Shown piece by piece: positions 26,926 to 35,545 of a stretch of DNA of 64,000 nt. The stretch spans positions 1 to 64,000 of the forward strand of contig NZ_AP024525.1 of NCBI RefSeq assembly GCF_020886775.1, read 5' to 3'. The notes under the pieces were generated by a model. That model saw nothing but the letters and a program-made list of their open reading frames with translations. It did not search any database and was not told where the DNA came from. This stretch comes from Sinomonas cyclohexanicum (GTDB lineage: Bacteria; Actinomycetota; Actinomycetes; Actinomycetales; Micrococcaceae). Every line of letters starts with the position of its first letter. Position 1 is the first letter of the stretch. A program made the translations under genes and the position numbers.

Positions 26926-27147
26926 TCAGGCGCCCTCGCGACTGCTTCGCAGATCTTCGAGGTCGATAGCATCTACGTGGGCTGCGATCAGGGGCGAGAG
27001 GTAGTCAATGCCGTTGGTATCGAGGATCTGAATGATCTCTTTCAGCCTCTCTGCCCGCTCCAGGTCCAGCTTTACAGCGAACGTATGGCGCGGGCCCTTG
27101 GAAGGGCGGCCAGTGGGGCTTGGGGATGGTGTTGCTTGCGCTGCCAT
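26926..27147 (-). CDS. Small ribbon-helix-helix-like protein
   Basis: 73 residues. The arrangement RPSKGPRHTFAVKLDLERAE followed by RLKEIIQILDTNGIDYLSPL fits a short strand plus two helices as in ribbon-helix-helix DNA-binding proteins, many of which are plasmid partition or antitoxin regulators. No toxin gene is adjacent. The upstream region to about 27300 is AT-richer than its surroundings and may carry its promoter. Family assignment is tentative. Confidence 0.55.
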   Translation of the reverse strand: MAAQATPSPSPTGRPSKGPRHTFAVKLDLERAERLKEIIQILDTNGIDYLSPLIAAHVDAIDLEDLRSSREGA

Positions 27148-27326
27148 GGCCCCAGTATGAGGGTTTCACGATTCGTATCCCGCCGCGCTCAGTGCGCAAT
27201 GAAACGGAATGCTCATAAACGAGTACAAAATCGCTCCGACTCATTTTGAAATATGCCGGGACCGCTGGAATTGCCCAATCCCTGCATGGGTCAGGCGCGC
27301 TGGGTAAAGCCGTTCGGGCATTACTC

Positions 27327-27357
27327 GCACCAGGTCCCTCTGAGAGGGACCTGGTGC
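27327..27357. terminator. 14-bp perfect hairpin
   Basis: GCACCAGGTCCCTC (27327-27340) pairs perfectly with GAGGGACCTGGTGC (27344-27357) around a 3-base loop. No clear T-run follows on either strand, so it may be a factor-dependent stop, an RNA processing site or a protein-binding palindrome. The surrounding 27148-27456 has no supportable gene. Confidence 0.5.
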
Positions 27358-27456
27358 GTCCGGTGGGGCCAGGTGTCCCTGACCGTACGAAGCCCGCGGG
27401 CTGTCGTATCTAAAAGGCCTGTCAGCTGGGGGCCGCCTCACGCTGCAAGCAAAGCG

Positions 27457-27794
27457 TCACCTCTCGTAGTCGGGACCATCGTTCTGGCGTTCCATGCCGG
27501 CAATCCGGCCGGAGAGCGTCGCGGCCTCGATCTTCCTCTGCATGTTCAGGCTCCGTTCCTTCCACTGGTCATAGTTGGGGCCGCTGTTTTCCTGCCGAGG
27601 GGGTCGCTGCCGCGGGCCTGGTGCGCGGCGAACTCCCGGCGGCCATATTCCTCGGCCTTGTCCATGAGGAATGTGCCGTCCTTGAACTTCGTGCCCTTGA
27701 GGAACATCACGTACACGTGTGACTGGGCTGTCTTCCCGGTTCCTGCAACGCCGGCGACAGCCAGGCGGCGCGGGCGGCACGGGAGGGGGGTCAT
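27457..27794 (-). pseudogene. Frameshifted small gene, unknown
   Basis: Two overlapping minus-strand frames look like one protein. The first contains VYVMFLKGTKFKDGTFLMDK, then AEEYGRREFAAHQARGSDPL. The second continues after a C-run near 27598 as GPNYDQWKERSLNMQRKIEA and ends NDGPDYER with a stop at 27457. A one-base shift in the C-run would join them into about 110 residues. No family recognised. Located among other decayed genes. Confidence 0.35.
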
Positions 27795-27860
27795 TGTGGC
27801 ATAGCACGTACGGATGGTAGCGAACGTCTATGTCGCTAGTCCTTCCAAGGAAGGACGTTC

Positions 27861-28121
27861 CTACGCTCTTTGGCCAGCTGTTTTCATACGTTGGCGGTAG
27901 GCGGCTGCCTTGGCCCGGTCGCCGCAGCCTTTCATGCCGCACCAGCGGCGTCTGTGGCCGTGTGACCTGTCGAGGAAGGGGCGGGTGCAATTCTCGTCCG
28001 CGCACCAGCGCAGGAGCGCCAGGCGCGGCCCTCCGAGGAGCTCCAGGCACTCCCTCCCCAGCAGTGACAGCACCGAATTTACCGAGCCGGTGCGGCTGAT
28101 CGTTCGGTCGGTGACGGACAT
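27861..28121 (-). pseudogene. CGNR zinc-finger protein, C-terminal remnant
   Basis: About 86 residues from a possible ATG at 28121. The C-terminal zinc-binding domain is clear: LRWCADENCTRPFLDRSHGH, then RRRWCGMKGCGDRAKAAAYR, with the CGxR-type cysteines. Full CGNR regulators carry an N-terminal ABATE domain of about 100 residues, which is absent; sequence upstream is not similar in any frame. Probably a truncated transcriptional regulator. Confidence 0.65.
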
Positions 28122-28147
28122 GGCCACCAAGGGCGGTCCACATCTCT

Positions 28148-28183
28148 CATCCCACGCCATTAGTGACATTATGACGTGGGATG
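28148..28183. repeat. 9-bp inverted repeat, 18-bp spacer
   Basis: CATCCCACG at 28148-28156 and CGTGGGATG at 28175-28183 are perfect arms around an AT-rich centre. The span of about 27 bp centre to centre fits a regulator dimer site between the divergent CGNR and DUF2750 remnants. No binding protein is known. Confidence 0.4.
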
Positions 28184-28301
28184 GGGTCACGTCGCGGGAC
28201 CGCATACTTTTCAAGGCAATCCGGCACCTCAGGCCCCTCTCAGCCAGACGACCTTCCGGGCACGACGTGATCCCTCCGCGCCGGTATCCTAGGCTGTCCA
28301 A

Positions 28302-28607
28302 ATGAGCGTCAGCGCAGCGCAGGCAGCCGTCTTCTACGAAGAGATCGTCGAGCACGGCCAGGCGTGGACGATCCGCGATTCGGGAGGCGTCCCTGCTCCC
28401 CTCAACGGTGACGGCCAGCGCAGCATGCCGTTCTGGTCCCTCCGGAGCAGGGCAGAGAAGGTCATCTCGAATGTGCCTACGTACAGCGCCTTCGGACCCA
28501 CGGCCATTCCCCTGGAGGAGTGGCGGACCCCTGGATCGATGGCCTCGAGCGCGACGGGATCGTCCTGGGCCTCAATTGGAGCGGCGCCCGGATACTTCCC
28601 GCATTGA
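28302..28607 (+). pseudogene. DUF2750 protein with frameshift
   Basis: Begins MSVSAAQAAVFYEEIVEHGQ and runs AWTIRDSGGVPAPLNGDGQR, PFWSLRSRAEKVISNVPTYS, IPLEEW, matching DUF2750. The expected next segment WIDGLERDGIVLGLNWSG lies in the +1 neighbouring frame from about 28525; a one-base change in GGACCCC explains it. As read, the frame gives an unrelated tail. Function of DUF2750 is unknown to me. Confidence 0.65.
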
Positions 28608-28609
28608 TG

Positions 28610-29615
28610 AAGGTAGGGATGCGCGAAGAGGCCGCCGTGGAGCAGATCGCGCGCGTCTGCGCGGCAGTAAGTTCGGCTCCTCGACGAAGAACGACCGTCC
28701 TCGAGCCTCTCCGTCCGGCACGCGACGTCGATGAAGTCCCCGAACATGCCAGGCGTCAGCGCACAGCTTCGTGGACATGAGCATCAGGAGGAGCCCGGTC
28801 CTCGAGGGGCAGGCCTCGATCGAGGACGTGCTCGTCCAGCCCCCGCCCGGTGGCTGTGACTCCGAGCACTCCCACAGCAGACTCTGTCCGGGCTCAAACC
28901 CGGTGGGAGCCCCTCGGCTTTGGCAAGACAAGATGCGGGCCCAGCAAACTGGGGACTGGTGGGCCCGCACCTGGGTGACTGGTGGGCCCGCACCTGGGGG
29001 GATTCGTCGCTGATTTGCAAAGCCCGATTGGCCGTCCCTGACGGGCGATGCCGGGACGGGATCGGGGCTGGCGCCGCTGCACGAACTGCCTTCGGCCCGC
29101 CACCCTTTGGCGCCGTTGGCGAGGCTTCCCCGATTGCCGTCGAAGAGGACGTCGCCTTCGGTCAGTCGGAGTAGCACGCGCGGTAAGCGATGGCCTCCAC
29201 CAGTTCGTCCCGGGGGAATCCGTGATGCTCCGCGGAGGCCCGCCGTCGCCCAGGCCCTGCTACTGGATCGGCGAGCCCCCGCACAGGAGGACTCCATTAA
29301 AGGAAATCTCCGGAGGCAAGCGGAGTCCCAGACTGTCAAGGAAGCCCGAGCACACCCTCACACTGTTGGCGCCTCATCGCGTGAAACGGGCCCGCAAGTC
29401 TGCCCTGCGTCGCCTCGCCGCCACCCTGGCGAAGATCCATTCGCCAGCGTTGGTGCAGTCGGAGCGGATCGCCCTCGGGAGTTGAGGTGCCGCGGACCGC
29501 ATCGGCGCGGCACGGCACTCCGACTCGCTGGAGGTGGCCGGCTCGACGATACCGGGTGCTGGCGCGACACGTTCAGGGCCTAATTCATTCTGCGGGCAGC
29601 GCCCCGACTGTTGGC
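28610..29615. other. 1-kb decayed intergenic stretch with tandem repeat
   Basis: No reading frame here has convincing protein-like composition. It contains a 23-bp unit in tandem (28955-28977 and 28978-29000, differing at one base) centred on GGTGGGCCCGCACC, and several GC-rich partial palindromes. It separates the decayed genes on the left from the TIR-RyR cluster on the right. Confidence 0.5.
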
Positions 29616-29621
29616 TATACT
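29616..29621 (+). promoter_or_regulatory. Candidate -10 of the TIR-RyR cluster
   Basis: TATACT, 38 bases before the ATG of the TIR gene, preceded by TTGGC; no good -35 is present at 17 bp spacing. It is the best promoter candidate before the long cluster, which has only one other gap above 100 bases. Confidence 0.35.
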
Positions 29622-29658
29622 GCGTCCACGTGGCAGATCGCTATTGGGGGGACTTGGT

Positions 29659-30933
29659 ATGCCGCAGCAACGACAGTCAGGTTCTTTCTTCATAAGCTTC
29701 GCATCCCACGACCATGCGATCGCCGCTGAACTCGCAGGGCGCCTGCAGGAACAGGGGCTCCTAGCATTCTTCGCCCCCCGTGACATCGGCGCGGGTGAGA
29801 ACTTCGCGCTGCGAATAGTCCAGGCGATAGTCGAATGCGAAACCGTGGTCGTGCTGCTGTCCGCATCCGCGATCTCCTCGCCCCACGTGCGTCGGGAAGT
29901 CTCACTCGCCATCGACGAACGGCGTCGGCTGGTGCCGGTGAGTCTGGGGGGCATCCGATTTCCCCAGGACTTCACGACGGAGTGGTCCTACTGGCTCAGT
30001 GCAGTGCAGGTGCTTGGTTTCACGACGGTCGACGACCTCGTCGGCGTCCTGGCTGTCGGGCATGTCCCCGACCTCGACCGGCCGCACTTCGACCCCGGTA
30101 ACAGGCTCCTCGAACCGGGTCTGCCAGAGCCGAGTACTAGTACGCCGGACGCGATCTCGCCCGTCTCCCTCCTGCGCCCCGAACATTCGATCGTGCCATT
30201 CGCAGGCCGTGAAGACGAGATCGCGCGCCTCTCTTCCTGGCTTGACCGCAAGGAGCGGTTGAGCATTCGGCTGTTGACCGCTCCAGGAGGCCACGGCAAG
30301 TCCCGGCTAGCGCAGGAATTGATGGCCAAAGCTGAAGGCACCGGATGGGATGCCGCCTTCGTCCGCGACTTCGCGTCCGTGGCGTTCCGCCATGTCTCGA
30401 AGCCGAGCCTGTGGGTGGTGGACTACGCGGAGACCAAGGGGCCCGAGCTCGCGGAGATGATCCAGCAGCTCTCCCGTGTCCGCCTCAATGTGCCGGTGCG
30501 GATCCTTCTGCTCGCCCGGAGTGCTGGCGACTGGTGGCGGACTCTTGGTAGCTCGAGCGCTGAGGTGGAGACAGTCCTGACTGAAGCGGTCGTGCAGGAA
30601 CTGGCACCACTTACAAGAGATCCCGCGACTGCGAGTGATCTCTACCGGGCAGCCGTCAGCTCCTTCGCCGATGCCCTCGGGGTTCGGATTCCCGACGTTG
30701 GGATGCCGACGGAGGAAAGCGATTCCATCGTCGATCTCCTGCAGAGGGCGCTCCTTGCGGTGCTCAGCGATTCGCAGAGCGAAGACTCTGAACGGGTCAT
30801 CCAGCGGCTGCTCGGCCATGAGCGACGGTATGTCCGCGTCGCCGCCGCGGCGGGGGGGCTCGAGCACTTCGACGACGTCGACTTCGACCGGATGGCTGCC
30901 CTGTTCTCGCTCTTCCCTCCCCGGGGAGTCTGA
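29659..30933 (+). CDS. TIR-domain STAND-like NTPase
   Basis: 424 residues from ATG 29659, with a G-run at 29646-29650 as ribosome site. Residues ~7-130 are a TIR domain: SFFISFASHDHAIAAELAGR, the FAPRDIGAGENF loop, and SPHVRREVSLAI, whose glutamate is at the NADase position of enzymatic TIRs. The NTPase follows: PFAGREDEIARLSSWL, Walker A TAPGGHGKSRLAQEL and Walker B SLWVVDYAE. It ends FSLFPPRGV just before a TPR protein in the +1 frame; together they would form a classical TIR-NTPase-TPR immune sensor. Proposed role, by analogy with bacterial TIR-STAND proteins: ligand-triggered NAD cleavage. First gene of the cluster. Confidence 0.9.
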   Translation: MPQQRQSGSFFISFASHDHAIAAELAGRLQEQGLLAFFAPRDIGAGENFALRIVQAIVECETVVVLLSASAISSPHVRREVSLAIDERRRLVPVSLGGIRFPQDFTTEWSYWLSAVQVLGFTTVDDLVGVLAVGHVPDLDRPHFDPGNRLLEPGLPEPSTSTPDAISPVSLLRPEHSIVPFAGREDEIARLSSWLDRKERLSIRLLTAPGGHGKSRLAQELMAKAEGTGWDAAFVRDFASVAFRHVSKPSLWVVDYAETKGPELAEMIQQLSRVRLNVPVRILLLARSAGDWWRTLGSSSAEVETVLTEAVVQELAPLTRDPATASDLYRAAVSSFADALGVRIPDVGMPTEESDSIVDLLQRALLAVLSDSQSEDSERVIQRLLGHERRYVRVAAAAGGLEHFDDVDFDRMAALFSLFPPRGV

Positions 30934-30937
30934 GGCA

Positions 30938-32395
30938 ATGGGTCTGGCAGCTATAGCGCAGCCCAGCGCAGCACCGCAAGACCATCGCCGGCTCGCACGC
31001 CTGCTCCGACGCGTGTATCCAGGTGTAGGGGGCTACTCGAGCGGCCTGAAGCCCGACGCGGTCGCCGAACTTGCGATCGCAGGGCTTGTCGCCGAAGACG
31101 GCGGGATCCCCGGCGGGCTGGGCACTTGGGCGCTGATCGACGACGACCGATACGAGAACGGTTTGCGCATTCTGGCGCGAGCCGCAGTGACGGCGCCGTC
31201 GGCTCAGGCCGAGCTGGAAAAGGTCGTGGGCGGCTTGGGAGTGCCTCGCCTGAAGATCGCGCTGGAGGTCGCCCTCCAGGTCGAGTCGCCCTACGCGATG
31301 GCATCGATAATCTCGTCGGCCGCGATGGCGGGCCGGTTCGACGATGATCTCGACAGCGCCTTCGGCCTCCTCCCGGAGGAGACTGTCGCCCTGTCCGAGG
31401 TCGCCGCGGTGCTCGCCGAGCGTCTCATGAAACGGTTTTCCCCGTCGGATGAGCGCGCCCCGAGGAATGGATTCCTGTTGGTTGGGGTGTCTAGTCGATT
31501 CAGCGACGCCGGGTGGAATGCCAAGGCGCTCGAGGCCGTTTCGGCGGGAATCGCAGAACTGCGTCAGGATCCGTCCGAAGAGGCCCGCCCAGAGCTTGGC
31601 CGCGCGCTATCGAACCTGTCGAATCGCTTGTGGGAGATGGGCGAGCTGGAAGCATCCCTCGCCCCGGCCGCAGAGGCTGTCGAGCTTCTCGCCTCCGAAG
31701 CGGACCGGACAGCCTTGCTGGGCGCGCGCAACAATCTCGCCTTCCGCTATATGGAGGCCGGACGCTATGGTGAGGCGCGCACGCAGTGCGAGCTAGCCCT
31801 TGAAATGGTCCCCGCCGAAGGCCATATGGCCAGCCGAATCCGCCCCAGCGCCCTCGCGATCGAGAACAATCTGGTGTGTCTGGACGCCGCGACCGGCGGG
31901 TGGGAGCGTGCCGCCGACCGCGCGGCTGCCCTCATTGAGCAACGGCGGTCGGACTATGCCGTCCACAGGGACAGGAACATGGCGTACCTCGCACGGGCCC
32001 TCGCGAACTCAGCCATCCCCTTCGCGGCAGTGGGCGAGGCAGAACGTGCGGGAACGGCGATAGCCGAAGCCCGGTCGTTGCACCGCATCACGGCCGCCCG
32101 TGCACCCATCTTTGCATTCGAAGCCGCGGAAAGTGCGCTCATCGACGCCGTGGTGCGCGCCCTCGCAGACTCCTCCCAGAGCGCCCTGGAGGCGTTGGAC
32201 GACGCCGGCAAGACCGTGGGCGGCGTCCGCGCGGAGGTGGGCCCCCTCGCCGAAAGAGTCGCCAAAGCGATCGCGACTCTGGCAGCTGGCCTGGGCGGCG
32301 GATCTCAGCTGGCCTGTAACGAGCTCGCCGCCATCGGCGGCGACGAAGGCAGCCGGGTGCGCTTCCCGGTCCTGCTCGAGTACAAGGACCTGTAA
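30938..32395 (+). CDS. TPR sensor half of the TIR-NTPase
   Basis: 485 residues from ATG 30938, four bases after the TIR-NTPase stop; its frame is open back to 30635. The start (RRLARLLRRVYPG, LKPDAVAELAIAGLV) resembles the winged-helix linker after STAND NTPase domains rather than a free N terminus. Residues ~190-470 are helical repeats of TPR type: RALSNLSNRLWEMGELEASL, ARNNLAFRYMEAGRYGEART. In most relatives this would be fused to the NTPase. Either a +1 frameshift at CCCCGGGG (30910-30917) split one gene, or two subunits are made by coupled translation. TPR arrays normally recognise the trigger. Confidence 0.85.
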   Translation: MGLAAIAQPSAAPQDHRRLARLLRRVYPGVGGYSSGLKPDAVAELAIAGLVAEDGGIPGGLGTWALIDDDRYENGLRILARAAVTAPSAQAELEKVVGGLGVPRLKIALEVALQVESPYAMASIISSAAMAGRFDDDLDSAFGLLPEETVALSEVAAVLAERLMKRFSPSDERAPRNGFLLVGVSSRFSDAGWNAKALEAVSAGIAELRQDPSEEARPELGRALSNLSNRLWEMGELEASLAPAAEAVELLASEADRTALLGARNNLAFRYMEAGRYGEARTQCELALEMVPAEGHMASRIRPSALAIENNLVCLDAATGGWERAADRAAALIEQRRSDYAVHRDRNMAYLARALANSAIPFAAVGEAERAGTAIAEARSLHRITAARAPIFAFEAAESALIDAVVRALADSSQSALEALDDAGKTVGGVRAEVGPLAERVAKAIATLAAGLGGGSQLACNELAAIGGDEGSRVRFPVLLEYKDL

Positions 32396-32397
32396 GG

Positions 32398-33348
32398 GTG
32401 GCAGCGACGGTAGGGGTCTCGCCGCGGATACTGGAGCGGGGCACGCTGCCCGCCCACCAAGGCCTTCGGTTCGTGTCCTGGGACGGACCACATGACGCCG
32501 AGATCCTATGGCGGCGGGAGGGCGACCCCACCGCGGAGCTCCTCGCAGCGGCCGCTCGGGGCACGGCCGTCCGCTGGGTCCACCTTGACACGGTCGGAGT
32601 GGACCGCCTGCCCCTTGCCGCGTGGCGGGAGCGAAGCATTCGCGTGTCCAACGGCCGGGGCCTGAGCACGGTCCAAGTAGCTGAATGGGCAACAGCGGCA
32701 ATGCTGCTAGCCGTCCGGAGGCTCCACGAGACAGTGAGGCTTTCGGATCTTCGGCGGTGGGAGCCCCCGACAGAACCCACTGGTACCGTGCACGGGCGGC
32801 GAGTCGTCATCCTCGGCATGGGCGCCATCGGGGCCAGAGTGGCGTACTTGGCCGGGGTTCTCGGCGCCACAGTGACGGGGATCATCAGCTCGAACCCTGC
32901 TCCGCACGATCCGCGCCATGGGCTGGTCGATGCCCTCCTGCCAGCCGAGCGGTTCCGAGAGGCGTGCCGCGACGCCGAGCTTCTGGTGCTCTGCGCACCC
33001 CTTACTGAGACGACTCGGTCAATCGTCTCGGCCGAGGTGATCTCCGAGCTGATGGGTTCCGCATGGATCGTCAACGCAGCCCGGGGTGGTCTGGTCGACG
33101 AGGCAGCACTCGCGGAGGCCGTGCGCTCCGGCCGGCTCGGAGGAGCAGTCTTGGATGTCACCTCGCCGGAGCCGCCCCGGGCAGACAGCCCCCTCTGGGG
33201 GCAGCCGAACATCATCCTGAGCAGCCACGTGGCAGACCGTCCCCGTGCGCCTAACGAGGAGTCCGGTCGGCTCTTCCTAGCCGAATTCGAACGCTATCTG
33301 CGACGCGAGCGGATGCACAACGAAGTTGACCTGACGAGGGGGTACTGA
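32398..33348 (+). CDS. D-2-hydroxyacid dehydrogenase family enzyme
   Basis: 316 residues, GTG two bases after the previous stop. NAD-binding Rossmann motif GMGAIGARVAYLAGVLG; catalytic Arg region NAARGGLVDEAAL; Glu in DVTSPEPP; His in SSHVADRP. The family oxidises or reduces 2-hydroxy/2-oxo acids with NAD(P). Followed at once by an aminotransferase, it could supply a 2-oxo acid for amination, an inference from order. The residues for catalysis are all visible, so it should be active. Confidence 0.9.
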   Translation: MAATVGVSPRILERGTLPAHQGLRFVSWDGPHDAEILWRREGDPTAELLAAAARGTAVRWVHLDTVGVDRLPLAAWRERSIRVSNGRGLSTVQVAEWATAAMLLAVRRLHETVRLSDLRRWEPPTEPTGTVHGRRVVILGMGAIGARVAYLAGVLGATVTGIISSNPAPHDPRHGLVDALLPAERFREACRDAELLVLCAPLTETTRSIVSAEVISELMGSAWIVNAARGGLVDEAALAEAVRSGRLGGAVLDVTSPEPPRADSPLWGQPNIILSSHVADRPRAPNEESGRLFLAEFERYLRRERMHNEVDLTRGY

Positions 33349-34565
33349 TGACGAAGATTCCAGTTCCATGGCCCGTGTACTCGGGCACCGCTGCAGACCG
33401 CGTCTCCGACCTCGTCCGCTCTGGGGCAGTCTTCGATTACACGGGACGGGGCCCCGTGGCCGACCTCGAGCGCCGCCTCGAGGAGCGCTACTGCGCGGAA
33501 TACGCGCTCACCCTCAACTCAGGTACGAGCGCCATCTTCGTTGCCCTCTCGGCCCTCGGCGTCGAGCCGGGCGATGAGGTCGTCGTGGCGGGCTGGACCT
33601 TCCTGGCTGCCGTCACCCCTCTGCTGTGGCTGGGTGCCGCCCCCGTCCTCGCCGACGTGGCACCCGGTCAGCCGGTGGCAACGGCGGCCACCATCGCCGA
33701 AGCGATCACCCCGCGGACTCGCGCTGTTCTCGTCACCCATCTCTACGGCGAGCCAGTCGACACCAAGTCCCTGCACGAGTTGTTGGCACCGCTGGATATT
33801 GCGCTCATCGAAGACTGCTCCCACGCCCACGCCAGCGAGGTCGGTGGGCGCCCTCCTGGCGCTTGGGCCGACGCTGCAATCCTGAGCCTCGGCGCCCGCA
33901 AGCTCGTCTCTGGGGGGCATGGGGGTGCGCTTGTGACGAGAAGCCGCCGGCTGTACGAGACGGCGCTGATGGTAGGGCACAGCAAGCCGCGCACCCGACG
34001 CGAATTCGCAGGTGCCCCCGAGGCGCCGCACGCCGAGCTTGGACTCGGCGGGAACCTGAGGATGTCGCCTCTCGCCGCCGTTCTCATCCTGGACCACCTC
34101 TCCCGTGTGGAGGAACTCTCGGACGCCCGGGTTGAGAACGCAGGGGTGCTCGAAGAGGCTCTCGCACCTTTGGCCGTCCCGCTCCGATCGCAGGCCCCGG
34201 GCGAGAATCGCACCTACTTCGATCTCGTATGGGTGCTGCCCGCCGGCGACGGAGCGGAGCAGAGGGATGCCGCCATCGCAGCGTTGAACGACCTCGGCGT
34301 TCCGGCCCGGCAAGTGTCAACACGGCCCCTGAGCCGGACACTGCGCAATATCGAGGCGAAGGGCGAGGCGCACCCGGGCCGGTTCTGGCCCGAGCTGGAG
34401 GCCTGGGCCACCGGCTGCCGTCTGCTTCCCGAGGCGGAGGCCCTGCACGACCGGGCGATCAGCCTCCCATCCGAGTTCTTCTATGAGGCCGGGGCACCCT
34501 ACGCCCGCCATCTCGCCGAGGGCCTCGAGCAGGCAAGGGCGGAAGGCATGCTGTGGGCGACCTGA
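33348..34565 (+). CDS. DegT/DnrJ/EryC1-type PLP aminotransferase
   Basis: 405 residues; its ATG overlaps the dehydrogenase stop by one base. Family marks: LNSGTSAIFVALSALGV (phosphate-binding loop), EVVVAGWTFLAAV, THLYGEPVD, IEDCSHAHASEVGG (PLP-binding Asp and His) and the lysine in LSLGARKLVSGGHGGALV that forms the internal aldimine. DegT enzymes transfer amino groups, commonly to keto-sugars or inososes. Partnered here with a dehydrogenase and an ATP-grasp ligase; the substrate cannot be read from sequence. Confidence 0.92.
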   Translation: MTKIPVPWPVYSGTAADRVSDLVRSGAVFDYTGRGPVADLERRLEERYCAEYALTLNSGTSAIFVALSALGVEPGDEVVVAGWTFLAAVTPLLWLGAAPVLADVAPGQPVATAATIAEAITPRTRAVLVTHLYGEPVDTKSLHELLAPLDIALIEDCSHAHASEVGGRPPGAWADAAILSLGARKLVSGGHGGALVTRSRRLYETALMVGHSKPRTRREFAGAPEAPHAELGLGGNLRMSPLAAVLILDHLSRVEELSDARVENAGVLEEALAPLAVPLRSQAPGENRTYFDLVWVLPAGDGAEQRDAAIAALNDLGVPARQVSTRPLSRTLRNIEAKGEAHPGRFWPELEAWATGCRLLPEAEALHDRAISLPSEFFYEAGAPYARHLAEGLEQARAEGMLWAT

Positions 34566-35545
34566 CCTTGCTTGCCCCGACGAGCGTGACTGTCTGGTAC
34601 GAGCCCCTCGGCGGAGATCCCGCGTCGATGATCCCGATCGGCGAGGGCGGTCCGGTGCCTGTCGAGAGGGTGCAGTCGATCGCTGGCGCAGCAGCCGGGG
34701 GAGCAGTCCGCATACATTCAGGTCACGACAGCCTCTTGCGGGATTCTGATTTGGCCGGCGAACTCCGCAGACAGGGCGCGGAGGTGCATGCTCAATCTTC
34801 CACCGCCGTCGCAGCAGGACGGGACAAGTCCTGCGCACGGATCCTGATGCGGGAGGCGGGGGTCCCTCTGACTCCATGGGGCATTGGACAGGTCCCCGAC
34901 CGAAGCGACGTGCTCGTGAAGGCACGCGACTCGACGCAGAGCCGCTCGATCCGCTGGGCCGGCAGTGCCGGTCCAATCCAGCCCGACAGCTACTGGGAAC
35001 AGTGGATCGATGGTTTCGAATTCTCAGTCACCGGATACCGGGAGCGGGGCCTCACTCTGCTGCCCATCGTTGCCAAGGGAAGGACCAGGCGGGACCTGCT
35101 GCCGCCGTGGCGCAGGCTGCGCTGGGTGCGGTCGGGAGATCAGGTCCCACTGGCCGACGCGATGTACGAGGCCGCTGGGCGGGCCGCAGAGGCGCTCGAC
35201 ATCTGGGGCTTCTTCGAGGTCGAGTTCGTCGCCAGAGAAGGCGTCGCCCTCGTGATCGAAGTCAACCCCCGCATCAGCGGAACGCTGAGGCTCGCGGCGA
35301 TGGCCGCAGACATCGGGATCTTCGCGCCGGGCGTATTCACCGCCAACCCCACTGTCATCCAGCCCGTGCTCTCGGGAGTGGAGATCCCGTTCAAGGGGAA
35401 CCCGATCCTCGAACCAGGGCTTATCGCGACCTCTCGCCTGACCTGTGTCGGCGAGTCCATCCAAGAAGCTCTCAGGAGAGTGGCCGCCCATGTGCCCGAG
35501 ACGGCTCGCATCCTGGAGGACTTCGACCCGGAGGCAACAAAGTGA
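34553..35545 (+). CDS. ATP-grasp ligase
   Basis: 330 residues, GTG at 34553, overlapping the aminotransferase by 13 bases. ATP-grasp features in order: GRDKSCARILMREAGVPLTP (lid helix), VLVKARDSTQSRSIRW (ATP-binding lysine), WEQWIDGFEFSVTGY, and the metal-binding FFEVEFVAREGVALVIEVN followed by PRISGTLRL. Such enzymes join a carboxylate to an amine or other nucleophile through an acylphosphate. Given the neighbours, the likely reaction ligates the aminated product to a carboxylate partner; this is inferred. Confidence 0.9.
   Translation: MGDLTLLAPTSVTVWYEPLGGDPASMIPIGEGGPVPVERVQSIAGAAAGGAVRIHSGHDSLLRDSDLAGELRRQGAEVHAQSSTAVAAGRDKSCARILMREAGVPLTPWGIGQVPDRSDVLVKARDSTQSRSIRWAGSAGPIQPDSYWEQWIDGFEFSVTGYRERGLTLLPIVAKGRTRRDLLPPWRRLRWVRSGDQVPLADAMYEAAGRAAEALDIWGFFEVEFVAREGVALVIEVNPRISGTLRLAAMAADIGIFAPGVFTANPTVIQPVLSGVEIPFKGNPILEPGLIATSRLTCVGESIQEALRRVAAHVPETARILEDFDPEATK

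Noticed and set aside
28955..29000. CRISPR-like direct repeat
   Set aside because: There are only two 23-bp units directly abutting, without spacers and without cas genes.
28620..29580. Several 60-255 codon frames upstream of the TIR gene
   Set aside because: Arg/Pro/Gly-rich sequences in overlapping frames on both strands, without ribosome sites or recognisable domains.
34876..35541. A longer methyltransferase starting inside the ATP-grasp gene
   Set aside because: The extra 222 codons are the shadow of the ATP-grasp reading frame; the GTG at 35542 gives a normal methyltransferase N terminus.
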